From Clostridiales bacterium (GTDB lineage: Bacteria > Bacillota > Clostridia > Lachnospirales > Lachnospiraceae): DNA of 32,122 nt. This document shows positions 7,881 to 15,994 of this stretch, piece after piece. The notes below the pieces were generated by a model. It worked only from the letters and a program-made list of their open reading frames with translations, was not told where the DNA came from and searched no databases. The number at the start of each line of letters is the position of its first letter. The stretch's first letter is position 1. The stretch lies in the NCBI GenBank assembly GCA_019416265.1, contig DXXQ01000186.1, positions 1-32,122 on the forward strand, written 5' to 3'. Both the position numbers and the translations under genes were made by a program.

Positions 7881-7909
7881 ATTATAATTCCTATTTTACC
7901 ATTTGTCAA
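7881..7909 (-). promoter_or_regulatory. Consensus sigma-A promoter of the ABC exporter operon
   Basis: Minus-strand TTGACA (7904-7909), exactly 17 bp, then TATAAT (7881-7886): both hexamers match the consensus perfectly. The TTAG-N6-CTAA dyad at 7857-7870 lies about 10 bp downstream of the -10, where a repressor would block initiation. A second TTGACA (minus strand) occurs at 7827-7832 but lacks a good -10. Confidence 0.85.
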
Positions 7910-7911
7910 TA

Positions 7912-7951
7912 TATAAAAAATAACAGCAGAGAGAATCCCTTCTCCCTGCTG
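7912..7951 (-). terminator. Intrinsic terminator after the SH3 protein gene
   Basis: Stem of CAGCAG (7924-7929) with CTGCTG (7946-7951) and GAGAA (7931-7935) with TTCTC (7940-7944), one internal mismatch and a 4-nt loop. On the minus strand it is followed by TTATTTTTTAT. It ends the protease-SH3 transcript just before the ABC promoter. Confidence 0.8.
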
Positions 7952-7990
7952 CCATCTCTAATCTTTGTTTCTGATTCTTAATCGTGAACC

Positions 7991-9034
7991 TTATTTCTGA
8001 TCTTTCTTTTTCTTACTCAGGAAATATCCTGCCAGTCCTCCTGCCACAAGAACAAGGATCACCACGATCCATATCAAATAGCTCTGGCCTCCCTCTTCCT
8101 TCACATTTCCGGAGGATGCCTCTTCTGTTTCCTCAGAAGGAGACTCTGTCTTTGTCGGCTCTTCTGTAGCTGTTGGTTCTGCTGTAGCCGTCGGCTCTGC
8201 CGTAGCTGTGAGTTCCGCCGTAGCCGTTGGCTCTGCTGTGGCTGTTGGTTCCGCCGTAGCTGTTGGCTCTGCCGTAGCTGTTGGCTCTGCTGTGGCCGTT
8301 GGCTCCGGAGTGGCTGTTGGCGCTGTGGTAGCTGTTGGCTTCGGAACAGGGGTTGCAGTGGGCGCAGGCGTCGGCTCTGCTTCTGAAGCCTTGATGGCTC
8401 CTGCTGCGATTCCCGCTTCTGTAACTGCAGACACAACAGCCTCCTGATCTGCATAATCGGTGTTTTTCATTAAATCTACCCATCCTTCAACACCTGCTGC
8501 AGAAGTTTTTCCCCAGGCTCTTCCCTGAGAAGTTTCCACATATTGTGTGATATGTACGGCCGCTCCGTCTTCCAGTCCCTGTCCTACTTTTCCAAACTGA
8601 TCTCCAGGTCCTTTATATACCGGTGCTGCGCCTTCCGGCGCCTTTATTTTCACATCAAATTCCACATCGAATCCATTATAGGTACGGTATTCTGATAATG
8701 CCGCTTCCCCGACAGTCACAGGCTTCAGATGATCGGAGGGTACATAGCCGTACATATTTCTATGCTGTACATAAACCCAGTGGGAATTGTCCTCCCCTGT
8801 CTTTTCTCCTGTAATATGAAGCGCTGTTCCGTTGGGAATCAGCTCCTCATTCAGTTTGCTTGCCTGAAAGCTGGCTTCATCGTAAATATCCACTCCGCCT
8901 TCTGCACACTCCACGATCATATAATAATCAGTGGCATAGTCCGGCTTCTGTCCGCCTCCGTCGTCTGCCCATACATTTACGCAGAGCAGAAGGGCGAACA
9001 AAAGAGTTAAAAAAATCCCCGTTCTTTTTTTCAT
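7991..9034 (-). CDS. Exported, membrane-anchored protein with two SH3-like domains and a PTATAE stalk
   Basis: About 347 residues from the preferred ATG at 9034; an in-frame GTG five codons upstream is also possible. It begins with a signal peptide (KKR, hydrophobic core, then a cleavage region ending VWADD). Two SH3-like (SH3b) modules follow: about residues 35-105 (GVDIYDEAS to YGYVPSDHLKP) and 125-195 (APVYKGPGDQFGKVGQG to GWVDL). Then comes a low-complexity stalk of repeated Glu-Pro-Thr-Ala-Thr-Ala units. A single C-terminal transmembrane helix and a KKKK tail complete it, so the SH3 part should face outward from the membrane. It lies 24 bp after the secreted protease gene and is probably co-transcribed. 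Such domains often bind cell wall; the ligand here is unknown. Confidence 0.8.
   Translation of the reverse strand: MKKRTGIFLTLLFALLLCVNVWADDGGGQKPDYATDYYMIVECAEGGVDIYDEASFQASKLNEELIPNGTALHITGEKTGEDNSHWVYVQHRNMYGYVPSDHLKPVTVGEAALSEYRTYNGFDVEFDVKIKAPEGAAPVYKGPGDQFGKVGQGLEDGAAVHITQYVETSQGRAWGKTSAAGVEGWVDLMKNTDYADQEAVVSAVTEAGIAAGAIKASEAEPTPAPTATPVPKPTATTAPTATPEPTATAEPTATAEPTATAEPTATAEPTATAELTATAEPTATAEPTATEEPTKTESPSEETEEASSGNVKEEGGQSYLIWIVVILVLVAGGLAGYFLSKKKKDQK
8166..8330 (-). repeat. In-frame 18-bp tandem repeat encoding the PTATAE stalk
   Basis: About nine degenerate 18-bp units related to GTAGCTGTTGGCTCTGCC (plus-strand view) encode Pro-Thr-Ala-Thr-Ala-Glu; one unit has Leu for Pro. The multiple-of-three period keeps the frame under copy-number change. 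This is a protein-coding tandem repeat, not a CRISPR. Confidence 0.85.
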
Positions 9035-9058
9035 AATCGTATCCTTCACCTTTAATTT

Positions 9059-11545
9059 CTATTTTCGTTTCACAGCGGAAGAAGACGTATATTTGCTGTA
9101 CACATTTCCATTGGGTTCTCTCACATACGCTCTGACTGCATAGTAGTATAATACACCCTTTGATGCTGTTTTGTCCAGATATGCAGAGGTACTTCCTGAA
9201 GAAATTGTCTTAATTGCTTTCCAGGAACCGGATTTCGTCTTTCTGTAGATCCGATATCCGTCGCAGTTTTTCTGTGTTTTCCATTTGATGCGGATTCCTG
9301 TACTGCTTCCTGAGACAGAAGAAACCTTCTGACGGGCAGGAGCCGCCTTGATCACCTCTCCGGCCGTGTATTTCCCAAAGTAAGAATACGAGGAGGTTTT
9401 TCTGCAGGCTCTTACTGTGTACTGTAAAGCTTCACAGGGAGTAACCTTTCTGTCCTGATAGGAGGTGACAGAGGCTCCTGTCGAGACAAGCTGTTTCCAT
9501 TTTCCTGATGGAGTTTTTCTGTATATTCTGTAGCCGGTTGCTCCCGGAACCTTTTTCCAGGTCACAGTATTGTATCCGCTGTTTGACACCTTCACCTGAA
9601 AAACAGGCCGTTCCAGAACAGGAGTTACAGACACTGCCCCGGAGGAGCTTCCTGTTTTTACTTTTCCTAAAAGGGTTACATAAGGTACAAGGGTATATGT
9701 ATATTTTGTCCCGGTTTTCAGCTTGCTGTCTATATAGGCGTTTTTGGAGGCGGACAGGGATGCGATTCTCTTTTTGCTCTTTCCCCCTTCGCTTCTGTAC
9801 AGATAATAGCCGGATACCCCGTTTACCTTTTCCCAGGAAAGGCTCGCTCCCTCATACCCCTTTGCCTTCCCCTTCAATACGGGAGCCGGAATTTTATCAA
9901 GAGTTTTGGTGTGTACCTTGATTCTGGGCGTTGCACCGGAATCTGCGAAATCCTTCCATTGCCCTGTTGTTGTTCCGAAAAAGCCCTGTCCTTTTTCTAT
10001 CTCCGCCTTGCTGCTAAACCAGTTGCTGTGGTTTGTATTTGCCTCTACGCAGAGCTTCATAGGCTGGCTTCCTGCATTTTTTATCACTGCCGAATATGCA
10101 GAGCCATATGCCACATTCACCTCAGGAACCTTAATGGTCTTTACCCCCGCTATAGGCTGGATGATGTCAAGAGGCTTTTCATAAGCCGGCTTTCCGCTGG
10201 AAGGGTCTGCCGGATCTTTTAAATCTGTATAAATCTGAAGGGTATAATGGGCGTTGTCACTATATGTAATAACATTTACCTCACCGATGGTTTCCATATA
10301 GCCCTTCTTTGCACTTGCCGTAAAAATATTGGCGGCAGACTGACCTGTCTTCAAGGAAGTTGTCATAAGTCCGGAGGAGCCGTCATAAAAGTAGTTGTTC
10401 CCATATTCTGTTCTATCCGAAGCCTTCGCGGTTACTAATCCTCTGATAGAACTGTCCTCATAAGAGAGATAAAAATATCCTTCATCTCCCCTCTGTGTTC
10501 CCCAACTGTTTTTTATAATCCAGGCTCCATCTGACTTTACGCCACACTCCGGTTTGAAATTCTCCTTCTGATAATTGTCGTCCCAGCCCACGACTGTAAC
10601 CACATGATTAATTTTGCCTTCCTCCGGACAACAATAGGAAGCCGTATCCGTATTATAATATTCATCCTCCATGCGTATCTGAACTGCTACAGAATAATTC
10701 TCATAGAGCAACTGTTTCATTCTGTCTGCAGAATAGTCCGAAAAAGATGCATCCGTAAGATACGCCGCTGTTTCATATGCCTTTGACGCCGGAATTTCCA
10801 CGGAGTTGTCCATTATGTGATTGGGATCTGTGGGAAGGGGTACGCTTTTCTCTGTTGTCATTCCTGACCAGGTGGTAAGAAAAATAGAGGCAAGGGTGTC
10901 GTTTCCTCCATTGTGATATCCCTGTGTATTATAGTTGTAGTCCCCCGCTGTATGGTTCAGAGGGTCATTCTCTCTGTTGGCAAAGAAATATGCCAGGTGT
11001 TCCTCCGACAGATCATAGCTTCCTCTGTTCCTTGCAAGCAGCGATGTTTCCATGATGGAGGCCATTCCAAAAGCCCAGCAGATTCCAAAGGGATGCTGGT
11101 TTTTCACACTGGTGATCACACCTTTCGTGCGGGCGTCAAATTTCTCAGGATATAATGAAAACATGGCTGCATCTGATTCCAGCTGACTTCCTACCTTGGG
11201 CATCTCCTGAAGCTCCGTCAGGTTCCCGAAGGGTTCCAGCTCCTGCGCCCGTTCCTCCTCTGTAAGAGGTCTTCCCTTAATGTATGCAATTCCTTCCCGG
11301 GAATCCTCCTCATCTGTAAATTCCTGTGACGTTCCGTCCCCGAACTGTGCCGGCCCTTCCTCCGTTTCCTCCGGCTGCACCTCTGTTTTCCCGGATAGCA
11401 CTTCTGCCTCTCCGCCCTCGAAAACTTCCGTCTGTATTCCGTCAGAAAACTCTTCGGCGCCATAAACGGGAGCCGAAAAAGAAATCATAGAAACTGTAAG
11501 AAAAAGGGAAAGACTGCGTCTGATCATCTGCATTCTTTTTTTCAT
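9059..11545 (-). CDS. Secreted C1A (papain-like) cysteine protease with C-terminal fibronectin III-like repeats
   Basis: An 828-residue exported protein; the start at 11545 has a GGAGG site and gives a proper signal peptide (residues 1-30, ending APVYGAEE). An acidic propeptide-like stretch runs to about residue 125. The papain-fold domain starts at FDART (about 136). Catalytic residues are visible: Gln150 and Cys156 (in GICWAF), His314 (in NHVVTVVGW) and Asn346 (in IKNSWG). The usual disulphide cysteine before GSCW is replaced, giving PFGICWAF. A lectin-like or beta-rich region follows (about 370-545), then three fibronectin III-like modules with repeated GYxxYRxxxGxWK patterns. It is likely a cell-surface or secreted peptidase. 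The SH3 gene follows it in the same transcript. Confidence 0.85.
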   Translation of the reverse strand: MKKRMQMIRRSLSLFLTVSMISFSAPVYGAEEFSDGIQTEVFEGGEAEVLSGKTEVQPEETEEGPAQFGDGTSQEFTDEEDSREGIAYIKGRPLTEEERAQELEPFGNLTELQEMPKVGSQLESDAAMFSLYPEKFDARTKGVITSVKNQHPFGICWAFGMASIMETSLLARNRGSYDLSEEHLAYFFANRENDPLNHTAGDYNYNTQGYHNGGNDTLASIFLTTWSGMTTEKSVPLPTDPNHIMDNSVEIPASKAYETAAYLTDASFSDYSADRMKQLLYENYSVAVQIRMEDEYYNTDTASYCCPEEGKINHVVTVVGWDDNYQKENFKPECGVKSDGAWIIKNSWGTQRGDEGYFYLSYEDSSIRGLVTAKASDRTEYGNNYFYDGSSGLMTTSLKTGQSAANIFTASAKKGYMETIGEVNVITYSDNAHYTLQIYTDLKDPADPSSGKPAYEKPLDIIQPIAGVKTIKVPEVNVAYGSAYSAVIKNAGSQPMKLCVEANTNHSNWFSSKAEIEKGQGFFGTTTGQWKDFADSGATPRIKVHTKTLDKIPAPVLKGKAKGYEGASLSWEKVNGVSGYYLYRSEGGKSKKRIASLSASKNAYIDSKLKTGTKYTYTLVPYVTLLGKVKTGSSSGAVSVTPVLERPVFQVKVSNSGYNTVTWKKVPGATGYRIYRKTPSGKWKQLVSTGASVTSYQDRKVTPCEALQYTVRACRKTSSYSYFGKYTAGEVIKAAPARQKVSSVSGSSTGIRIKWKTQKNCDGYRIYRKTKSGSWKAIKTISSGSTSAYLDKTASKGVLYYYAVRAYVREPNGNVYSKYTSSSAVKRK

Positions 11546-11620
11546 CCATATCCTCCAATCATGTATCTTTTTTACAGGTATTCTTTTAATATAATATGGT
11601 CTTATTATAACTTCCCCCAT

Positions 11621-11653
11621 AAAAAAAAGCAAGGCGGAATTTCTTCCGCCCTG
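11621..11653 (-). terminator. Intrinsic terminator after fucI
   Basis: A perfect 7-bp stem, GGCGGAA (11633-11639) with TTCCGCC (11644-11650), with a 4-nt loop. On the minus strand it is followed within two bases by GCTTTTTTTT (A-run 11621-11628 on plus). It lies 26 bp after the fucI stop and insulates fucI from the protease gene. The protease promoter should lie between 11546 and 11620: a TATAAT-like box is present at about 11604-11609, but no clear -35 was found. Confidence 0.85.
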
Positions 11654-11675
11654 CCGGTAATGCTTCGTTTTTATA

Positions 11676-13481
11676 TTATTTGTATGGTTTGTACATTGGG
11701 CCGTAAGCAGCGCATGCTCTGTAGTCTGCGCCTTCTTTGTCCATGCCGAATGCGTTCCATGCTGCCGGACGGAAGATCTTATCTTCCGGTACGTTGTGCA
11801 TGCAAACCGGGATTCTTAAGATAGATGCCATTGTGATTAAGTCAGCACCGATATGTCCGTAGGAGATTGCACCGTGGTTTGCACCCCAGTTGTTCATTAC
11901 ATCATATGCTGTCTTGAATGCACCTTCTTTACCGTCACATCTCGGTACGAACCATGTACATGGCCATGTGTAGTCTGTACGTTTCCAGAGAGCATCAGAT
12001 ACTTCTTCCGGAAGAGCAAGTGTCCAGCCTTCTGCAATCTGAAGAACCGGTCCAAGGCCTTTTACAAGGTTCAGACGGATCATTGTTGCAGGCATTTCAT
12101 CTTTTGTTTCAAATCTGGAGGAGAATCCGCCGCCACGGAAGTATCCGTTGTCAGCTGCGTTCCATGTTGTAGCAGCCATGATACGCTCCTGATCTTCCTC
12201 TGTTACGTTCCACCATTCTTTCATAACTGCGTTGCCGTTTTCGTCTTTTGCACCGCCGTTAGCGTCCAGACAGCAAGCACCGGAGTTGATCAGATGGATG
12301 AAACCATCGTTTTCTTTTGCTTTGCCTTCCAGCTCGTAGCCGGTAACTCTCTTAACAGCTTCCGGGCTCCAGTATGTACGAACATCTGCGAACATCTGTG
12401 CACGGTTTGTAAGGAGTTTCATGAAGAGCATTCCAAGACCGTTGAGAACGTCGTTCTCTGTTGCCAGGATGTATGGCTCTCTTGCGCCTTCCCAGTCGAA
12501 GGATGTATTAAGCATTGCCTCTGCAAAGTCACCGTTCGGATAGAAGTCTGTCCACTGTCTCTGTCCCTGGAAACCAGCTGCCAGAGCGTTGTGTCCGATT
12601 GCTTCCTCAGAGAATTTCGGATCCAGTTTGTCACAGCCGTTCATAAGCTCTTTGATGATAACTGCCATCTTAACTACGAACTCAAACTGCTCTTCTTTCT
12701 TTTCTTCAGACATCTGTAATTCTTCCGGGTTCTTATCAAAGCCGATTGTACATGTCTTTTTCGCCCATGCTAAAGCTTTCTCGAACTCTTCGTGATCGTA
12801 GATGCCTTCTGTCATACGACGGATGATCTCTACCTCGTCGATGGATTCTACACGCATTCCAAGGTAAGACTCGATGAAGTCAGAGTCAACGATGGATCCG
12901 CCGATACCCATACAGATAGAACCGATCTGTAACCAGGATTTGCCTCTCATAGATGCAGCTGCAACTGCTGCACGGCCGAATCTTAATAATTTCTCTTTAA
13001 CGTCTTCCGGAACTGTTGTGTCGTCAGCATCCTGAACCTCATGTCCGTAGATACCGAATGCCGGAAGGCCTTTCTGTGCATGAGATGCCAGAACAGATGC
13101 AAGATAAACAGCGCCAGGTCTTTCTGTTGCGTTGAATCCCCAAACACCTTTGATTGTTGTAGGATCCATATCCATTGTCTCGGAACCGTAGCACCAGCAT
13201 GGTGTAACTGTCAGAGTAATGTCTACGCCTTCTTTTCTGAATTTATCTGCACATGCGGCAGTCTCACCAACACGTCCGATTGTTGTGTCAGCGATAACAA
13301 CCTTTACAGGTTCGCCGTTGGAGTATCTTAAGTTTTCTTCGAAAAGCTTTGCTGCTGTTTTCGCCATATTCATGGTCTGCTCTTCCAGGGATCCTCTTAC
13401 ATCCAGGGCTCCGCGGCGTCCATCAATTGTAGGACGAATACCGATTACAGGGTAGCTTCCGATTAATCTGCTTTTTGCCAT
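11676..13481 (-). CDS. fucI: L-fucose isomerase
   Basis: A 601-residue enzyme of usual family length that interconverts L-fucose and L-fuculose, the entry step of fucose use. The start at 13481 (MAKSRLIGSYPVIGIRPTID) follows an AGGAGG site. The manganese ligands known from E. coli FucI (Glu337, Asp361, His528) correspond to Glu342 (ATENDV), Asp366 (MFADVRTYW) and His543 (SYGHIGAD). The C-terminal block IPVCMHNVPEDKIFRPAAWN is typical of the family. Members can also isomerise D-arabinose, so that activity is possible. It is divergent from an AraC regulator and adjacent to the microcompartment operon. No fuculokinase, mutarotase or fucose permease is in the window. Confidence 0.95.
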   Translation of the reverse strand: MAKSRLIGSYPVIGIRPTIDGRRGALDVRGSLEEQTMNMAKTAAKLFEENLRYSNGEPVKVVIADTTIGRVGETAACADKFRKEGVDITLTVTPCWCYGSETMDMDPTTIKGVWGFNATERPGAVYLASVLASHAQKGLPAFGIYGHEVQDADDTTVPEDVKEKLLRFGRAAVAAASMRGKSWLQIGSICMGIGGSIVDSDFIESYLGMRVESIDEVEIIRRMTEGIYDHEEFEKALAWAKKTCTIGFDKNPEELQMSEEKKEEQFEFVVKMAVIIKELMNGCDKLDPKFSEEAIGHNALAAGFQGQRQWTDFYPNGDFAEAMLNTSFDWEGAREPYILATENDVLNGLGMLFMKLLTNRAQMFADVRTYWSPEAVKRVTGYELEGKAKENDGFIHLINSGACCLDANGGAKDENGNAVMKEWWNVTEEDQERIMAATTWNAADNGYFRGGGFSSRFETKDEMPATMIRLNLVKGLGPVLQIAEGWTLALPEEVSDALWKRTDYTWPCTWFVPRCDGKEGAFKTAYDVMNNWGANHGAISYGHIGADLITMASILRIPVCMHNVPEDKIFRPAAWNAFGMDKEGADYRACAAYGPMYKPYK

Positions 13482-13557
13482 AATTTTACTTACCTCCTGA
13501 AATGATTTCGTGTTTCTCTTTTCCGAGTTAATATCAGAAAATTCTTTTTCTTTTCTG

Positions 13558-13570
13558 AATACCACATATA
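13558..13570 (-). promoter_or_regulatory. Candidate AraC-family operator before fucI (TATATGTGGTATT)
   Basis: The 13-mer TATATGTGGTATT (minus strand) occurs again exactly at 29708-29720, in the control region of the dehydratase. It lies about 77 bp before the fucI start, just upstream of where a -35 would sit for a weak TATTAA-like -10 near 13530. That position suits an activator. The binding protein is inferred to be the divergent AraC regulator. A separate dyad, CAGAAAA...TTTTCTG, lies between it and fucI. Confidence 0.55.
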
Positions 13571-13582
13571 ACTATTATATAT

Positions 13583-13612
13583 TTGCAATCTATAAAATAC
13601 TTGTGTTATAAT
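13583..13612 (+). promoter_or_regulatory. Probable promoter of the AraC regulator gene
   Basis: Plus-strand TTGCAA (13583-13588), 18-bp spacer, TATAAT (13607-13612), preceded by TGT to form an extended -10. It lies about 77 bp before the TTG start and diverges from fucI, so both genes share this 208-bp control region. Confidence 0.6.
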
Positions 13613-13689
13613 AGCAAAAAGTAGTACAATATTCACCTTTTTATATTTTCATTTGATTTTTTATCTTTTTTGAAAAAGGAGGAATTTTT

Positions 13690-14538
13690 TTGCATGATCT
13701 TAAGCGCAACGAGGACCGGCCGCGAGGTACTTATGAGTTTCCTTTTGAATTCCATCATATAGATGCTTCCCATCCCCGTTACCTGATGTCCTACCACTGG
13801 CATGTGGAATATGAGATAATCCGAATCCTGAAAGGAACGCTCACTGTCACTTTAGACGAAAAAAGTTTTACTGCCCATGGCAATGATGTCATTTTTGTCA
13901 ATAGCGGAATTCTTCATTCCGGGATTCCCGAGGATTGTGTCTATGAGTGCATTGTTTTTGACCTCAATGCTTTTTTGAAGTCCAGCTCTGTCTGTTCCAG
14001 ATATATGCAGGAAATCCTTCACCAGGAGGTCATGATCTATCACCATTTTACGGAAAAGCAATCTGACCTCATCTCCTGCGTCAATTCTTTATTTCGCGCC
14101 ATGGAGGAGAAAGCTCCCGGCTATGAGATGATTGTGTTTGGACAATTTTACCACTTTTTCGGTCTTATTTTTAGTAATCATTACTATCTGGAAAATCAGC
14201 CGAAAACAAGAAAAGATTATAAGCGTATCCTGCAGCTGAAACAGGTGGTTGATTTTATTGAGAAAAATTACACCTCACAGATCACCCTGAACCAGCTCTC
14301 CGCCTCCGTATCCATGTCCCCGAAATATTTCTGCCGCTTTTTTTCGGAGATGACTCATCAGACACCTATGGATTATCTGAACAGGCAGAGAATCGAGCAG
14401 GCCTGCTATCAGCTTTCTACAACGGACGATTCCATCACGGAGATTGCCTACCGCACAGGCTTTAATGATCTGAGCTATTTTATCCGTACTTTTAAAAAAT
14501 ATAAGGGAATCACCCCCGGGAAGTATAAGAGGAGATAA
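13690..14538 (+). CDS. AraC-family transcriptional regulator of fucose/propanediol genes
   Basis: A 282-residue regulator. The N-terminal half is a cupin sensor domain (HWHVEYEIIRILKG, about residues 38-51, and VNSGILHSGIPE, about 70-81), expected to bind a sugar or pathway intermediate. The C-terminal 100 residues hold the two AraC helix-turn-helix motifs (LNQLSASVSMSPKYFCRFF and ITEIAYRTGFNDLSYFIRTFKK). The start is a TTG at 13690, supported by an AGGAGG site eight bases upstream; the nearby ATG at 13694 is out of frame. Divergence from fucI and the shared 13-bp motif suggest it activates fucI and the propanediol genes. The inducer is unknown; fuculose, fuculose-1-P or lactaldehyde are possible. 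Confidence 0.88.
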   Translation: MHDLKRNEDRPRGTYEFPFEFHHIDASHPRYLMSYHWHVEYEIIRILKGTLTVTLDEKSFTAHGNDVIFVNSGILHSGIPEDCVYECIVFDLNAFLKSSSVCSRYMQEILHQEVMIYHHFTEKQSDLISCVNSLFRAMEEKAPGYEMIVFGQFYHFFGLIFSNHYYLENQPKTRKDYKRILQLKQVVDFIEKNYTSQITLNQLSASVSMSPKYFCRFFSEMTHQTPMDYLNRQRIEQACYQLSTTDDSITEIAYRTGFNDLSYFIRTFKKYKGITPGKYKRR

Positions 14539-14554
14539 AAAAGAAATACCGCGG

Positions 14555-14598
14555 TGCGGGAGCCTGGCGAATCCTTTCTGAAGCCTTCGGCTCCCGCA
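14555..14598 (+). terminator. Strong stem-loop after the AraC gene (no U-tract)
   Basis: A perfect 10-bp GC-rich stem, TGCGGGAGCC (14555-14564) with GGCTCCCGCA (14589-14598), closes a 24-nt loop and begins 16 bp after the stop. No T-run follows, so it may be a 3' end-protecting hairpin or a dispersed palindrome rather than a classical terminator. The 304-bp gap 14539-14842 holds this hairpin, a small CGCA/TGCG dyad near 14634 and the terminator at 14788-14823; no gene was seen. Confidence 0.45.
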
Positions 14599-14787
14599 GT
14601 ACTTCCGAAGCAGACCGCTCCGGCGACGGACACGCAGACGTTTGCGCGTTCTTATGTAAACAGATTTTTATGTATTCCAATCTTTCGTGTTCTGCTTTCT
14701 ATTCTATCAAAGGCAATTCTTAAATGCAAACTGTTTTCATCCAAAAATTACCCTGTAAACCGACAGCCCGCCTTTCCCTTTTCTCAC

Positions 14788-14823
14788 AAAAAAACCGCCT
14801 GTTTCCTGAGAAAAAGACGGTTT
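14788..14823 (-). terminator. Intrinsic terminator of the microcompartment operon
   Basis: AAACCG (14792-14797) pairs with CGGTTT (14818-14823), with further TTTC/GAAA pairing in the loop. On the minus strand the stem ends in GCGGTTTTTTTG. It lies 19 bp after the pduO stop. It may also work in the plus direction for the AraC gene. Confidence 0.75.
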
Positions 14824-14842
14824 CCTGATTCATTCTGTTATA

Positions 14843-15964
14843 TTAAACGATTTCATGATTCAAAAGATACAACGAAGCCCCATACTGTGCAAGAGAGTGG
14901 TCTTCCTCTCCGGTTCCTCCGCTTACGCCGATACCACCGATGATCCTGTTCCCGTCTTTAATGGGAACGCCGCCGCCGAAGGTAACTACGTCCTTCAATT
15001 TATCTACCCCATAGAAGGTCTGCCCCGGCTGTGCCATCTTTGCAAGCTCGATCGTGGGCATCTGTACTGCCACGGAAGTGTACGCTTTTTTCATGGCTGC
15101 TTCAAAGCTTACCAGAAATGCTCCGTCCATTGCATGGACCGCAACAGGATTTCCCTCCGGTGTGCAGATTGCGATAACCGCCTTCGCTCCCCGGCGCTCA
15201 GCCTCCTGTTCTATTTTTTCGATCAGCTTTTTGGCATTTTCAAGATTGATCCTTGTCTGCATCCCTACCCTTTTCATAACCTCGCGGATCAGAGCCTCGC
15301 TTAGCTGATCCTCAGGAGCTGCATATCCGTCTATGCGCTGTACAGGGACGGGGGTAATGGGCTGTACGGAAACAGTGGGCTGCGGGACAGGCATTTCCAC
15401 CTGTTTTGGTTCTTCTGCAGACGCCTGTTCTGCTTTAGCCGTTTCTTTCTTTACTTTGCCTTTTTCATCAGCATCCACATAGCGGGCAAGCATATAGAGG
15501 TAGTCGGAAAGACGGTTCATATATTTCTTTGTCCCGGTATCTGCGCCGAATTTTACGCTGACTGCTGCAAGAGCACGTTCTGCTCTTCTTGCAACGCTCC
15601 GAGACAGATCAATTCTTGCAGAAAGGCTGCTTCCACCCGGAAGAACGAATTTCACGTTCCCGTCAAAGAGAGCTTCCATTCTGCGTATCTCTTCTTCCAG
15701 AAATTCCGTCTTGTCGTCACTGACATGATATTCTCTGTTGTAGGGGTCGTTCACCCCTGCCATGACAGTTTCCAGCGTTCCCTGGATTTTCTCCAGTGTA
15801 CGCAGGATTTCTTTATCCTCCATCATGGTTTTGAGAAGTCCCAGATGACTGCTCAATTCCTCTATGGTACCTACAAGCTGGATACGGTCGTCCGACTTGG
15901 AGACATTTTTTGTACGGAAAAGGTCTGTTGTACCCTTATCTCCGTTCTTCGTATATAAATCCAT
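14843..15964 (-). CDS. pduO: PduO-like protein: cobalamin adenosyltransferase domain fused to DUF336/HbpS domain
   Basis: A 373-residue two-domain protein. Residues 1-165 form a PduO-type ATP:cob(I)alamin adenosyltransferase domain with the ATP loop YTKNGDKGTT (4-13), FVLPGG (106-111) and SRSVARRAER (121-130). Residues 238-373 form a GlcG/HbpS (DUF336) domain with GAKAVIAICTPEGNPVAVHAMDGA and a C-terminal GGIGVSGG. A Pro/Glu/Val-rich linker (170-215) joins them, followed by an amphipathic helix near 220-233 (LSEALIREVMKRVG) that looks like an encapsulation peptide. Family positions usually read RVEAYGTVDELN; here they are RIQLVGTIEELS, so activity is uncertain. It is odd beside a B12-independent dehydratase. 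It is the last gene of the operon, 30 bp after the iron alcohol dehydrogenase. Confidence 0.85.
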   Translation of the reverse strand: MDLYTKNGDKGTTDLFRTKNVSKSDDRIQLVGTIEELSSHLGLLKTMMEDKEILRTLEKIQGTLETVMAGVNDPYNREYHVSDDKTEFLEEEIRRMEALFDGNVKFVLPGGSSLSARIDLSRSVARRAERALAAVSVKFGADTGTKKYMNRLSDYLYMLARYVDADEKGKVKKETAKAEQASAEEPKQVEMPVPQPTVSVQPITPVPVQRIDGYAAPEDQLSEALIREVMKRVGMQTRINLENAKKLIEKIEQEAERRGAKAVIAICTPEGNPVAVHAMDGAFLVSFEAAMKKAYTSVAVQMPTIELAKMAQPGQTFYGVDKLKDVVTFGGGVPIKDGNRIIGGIGVSGGTGEEDHSLAQYGASLYLLNHEIV

Positions 15965-15994
15965 TTTCTATTCTCCTCATCAGAAGTTTCCGGT

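Noticed and set aside
8166..8330. Regular short repeats that could suggest a CRISPR array
   Set aside because: The units are contiguous 18-mers without unique spacers, in frame within a stalk-encoding gene.
11853..12719. A long plus-strand open frame (288 codons) opposite fucI
   Set aside because: It lies fully antisense to a well-supported isomerase, is rich in Cys and has no family resemblance; its openness follows from the codon use of the real gene.
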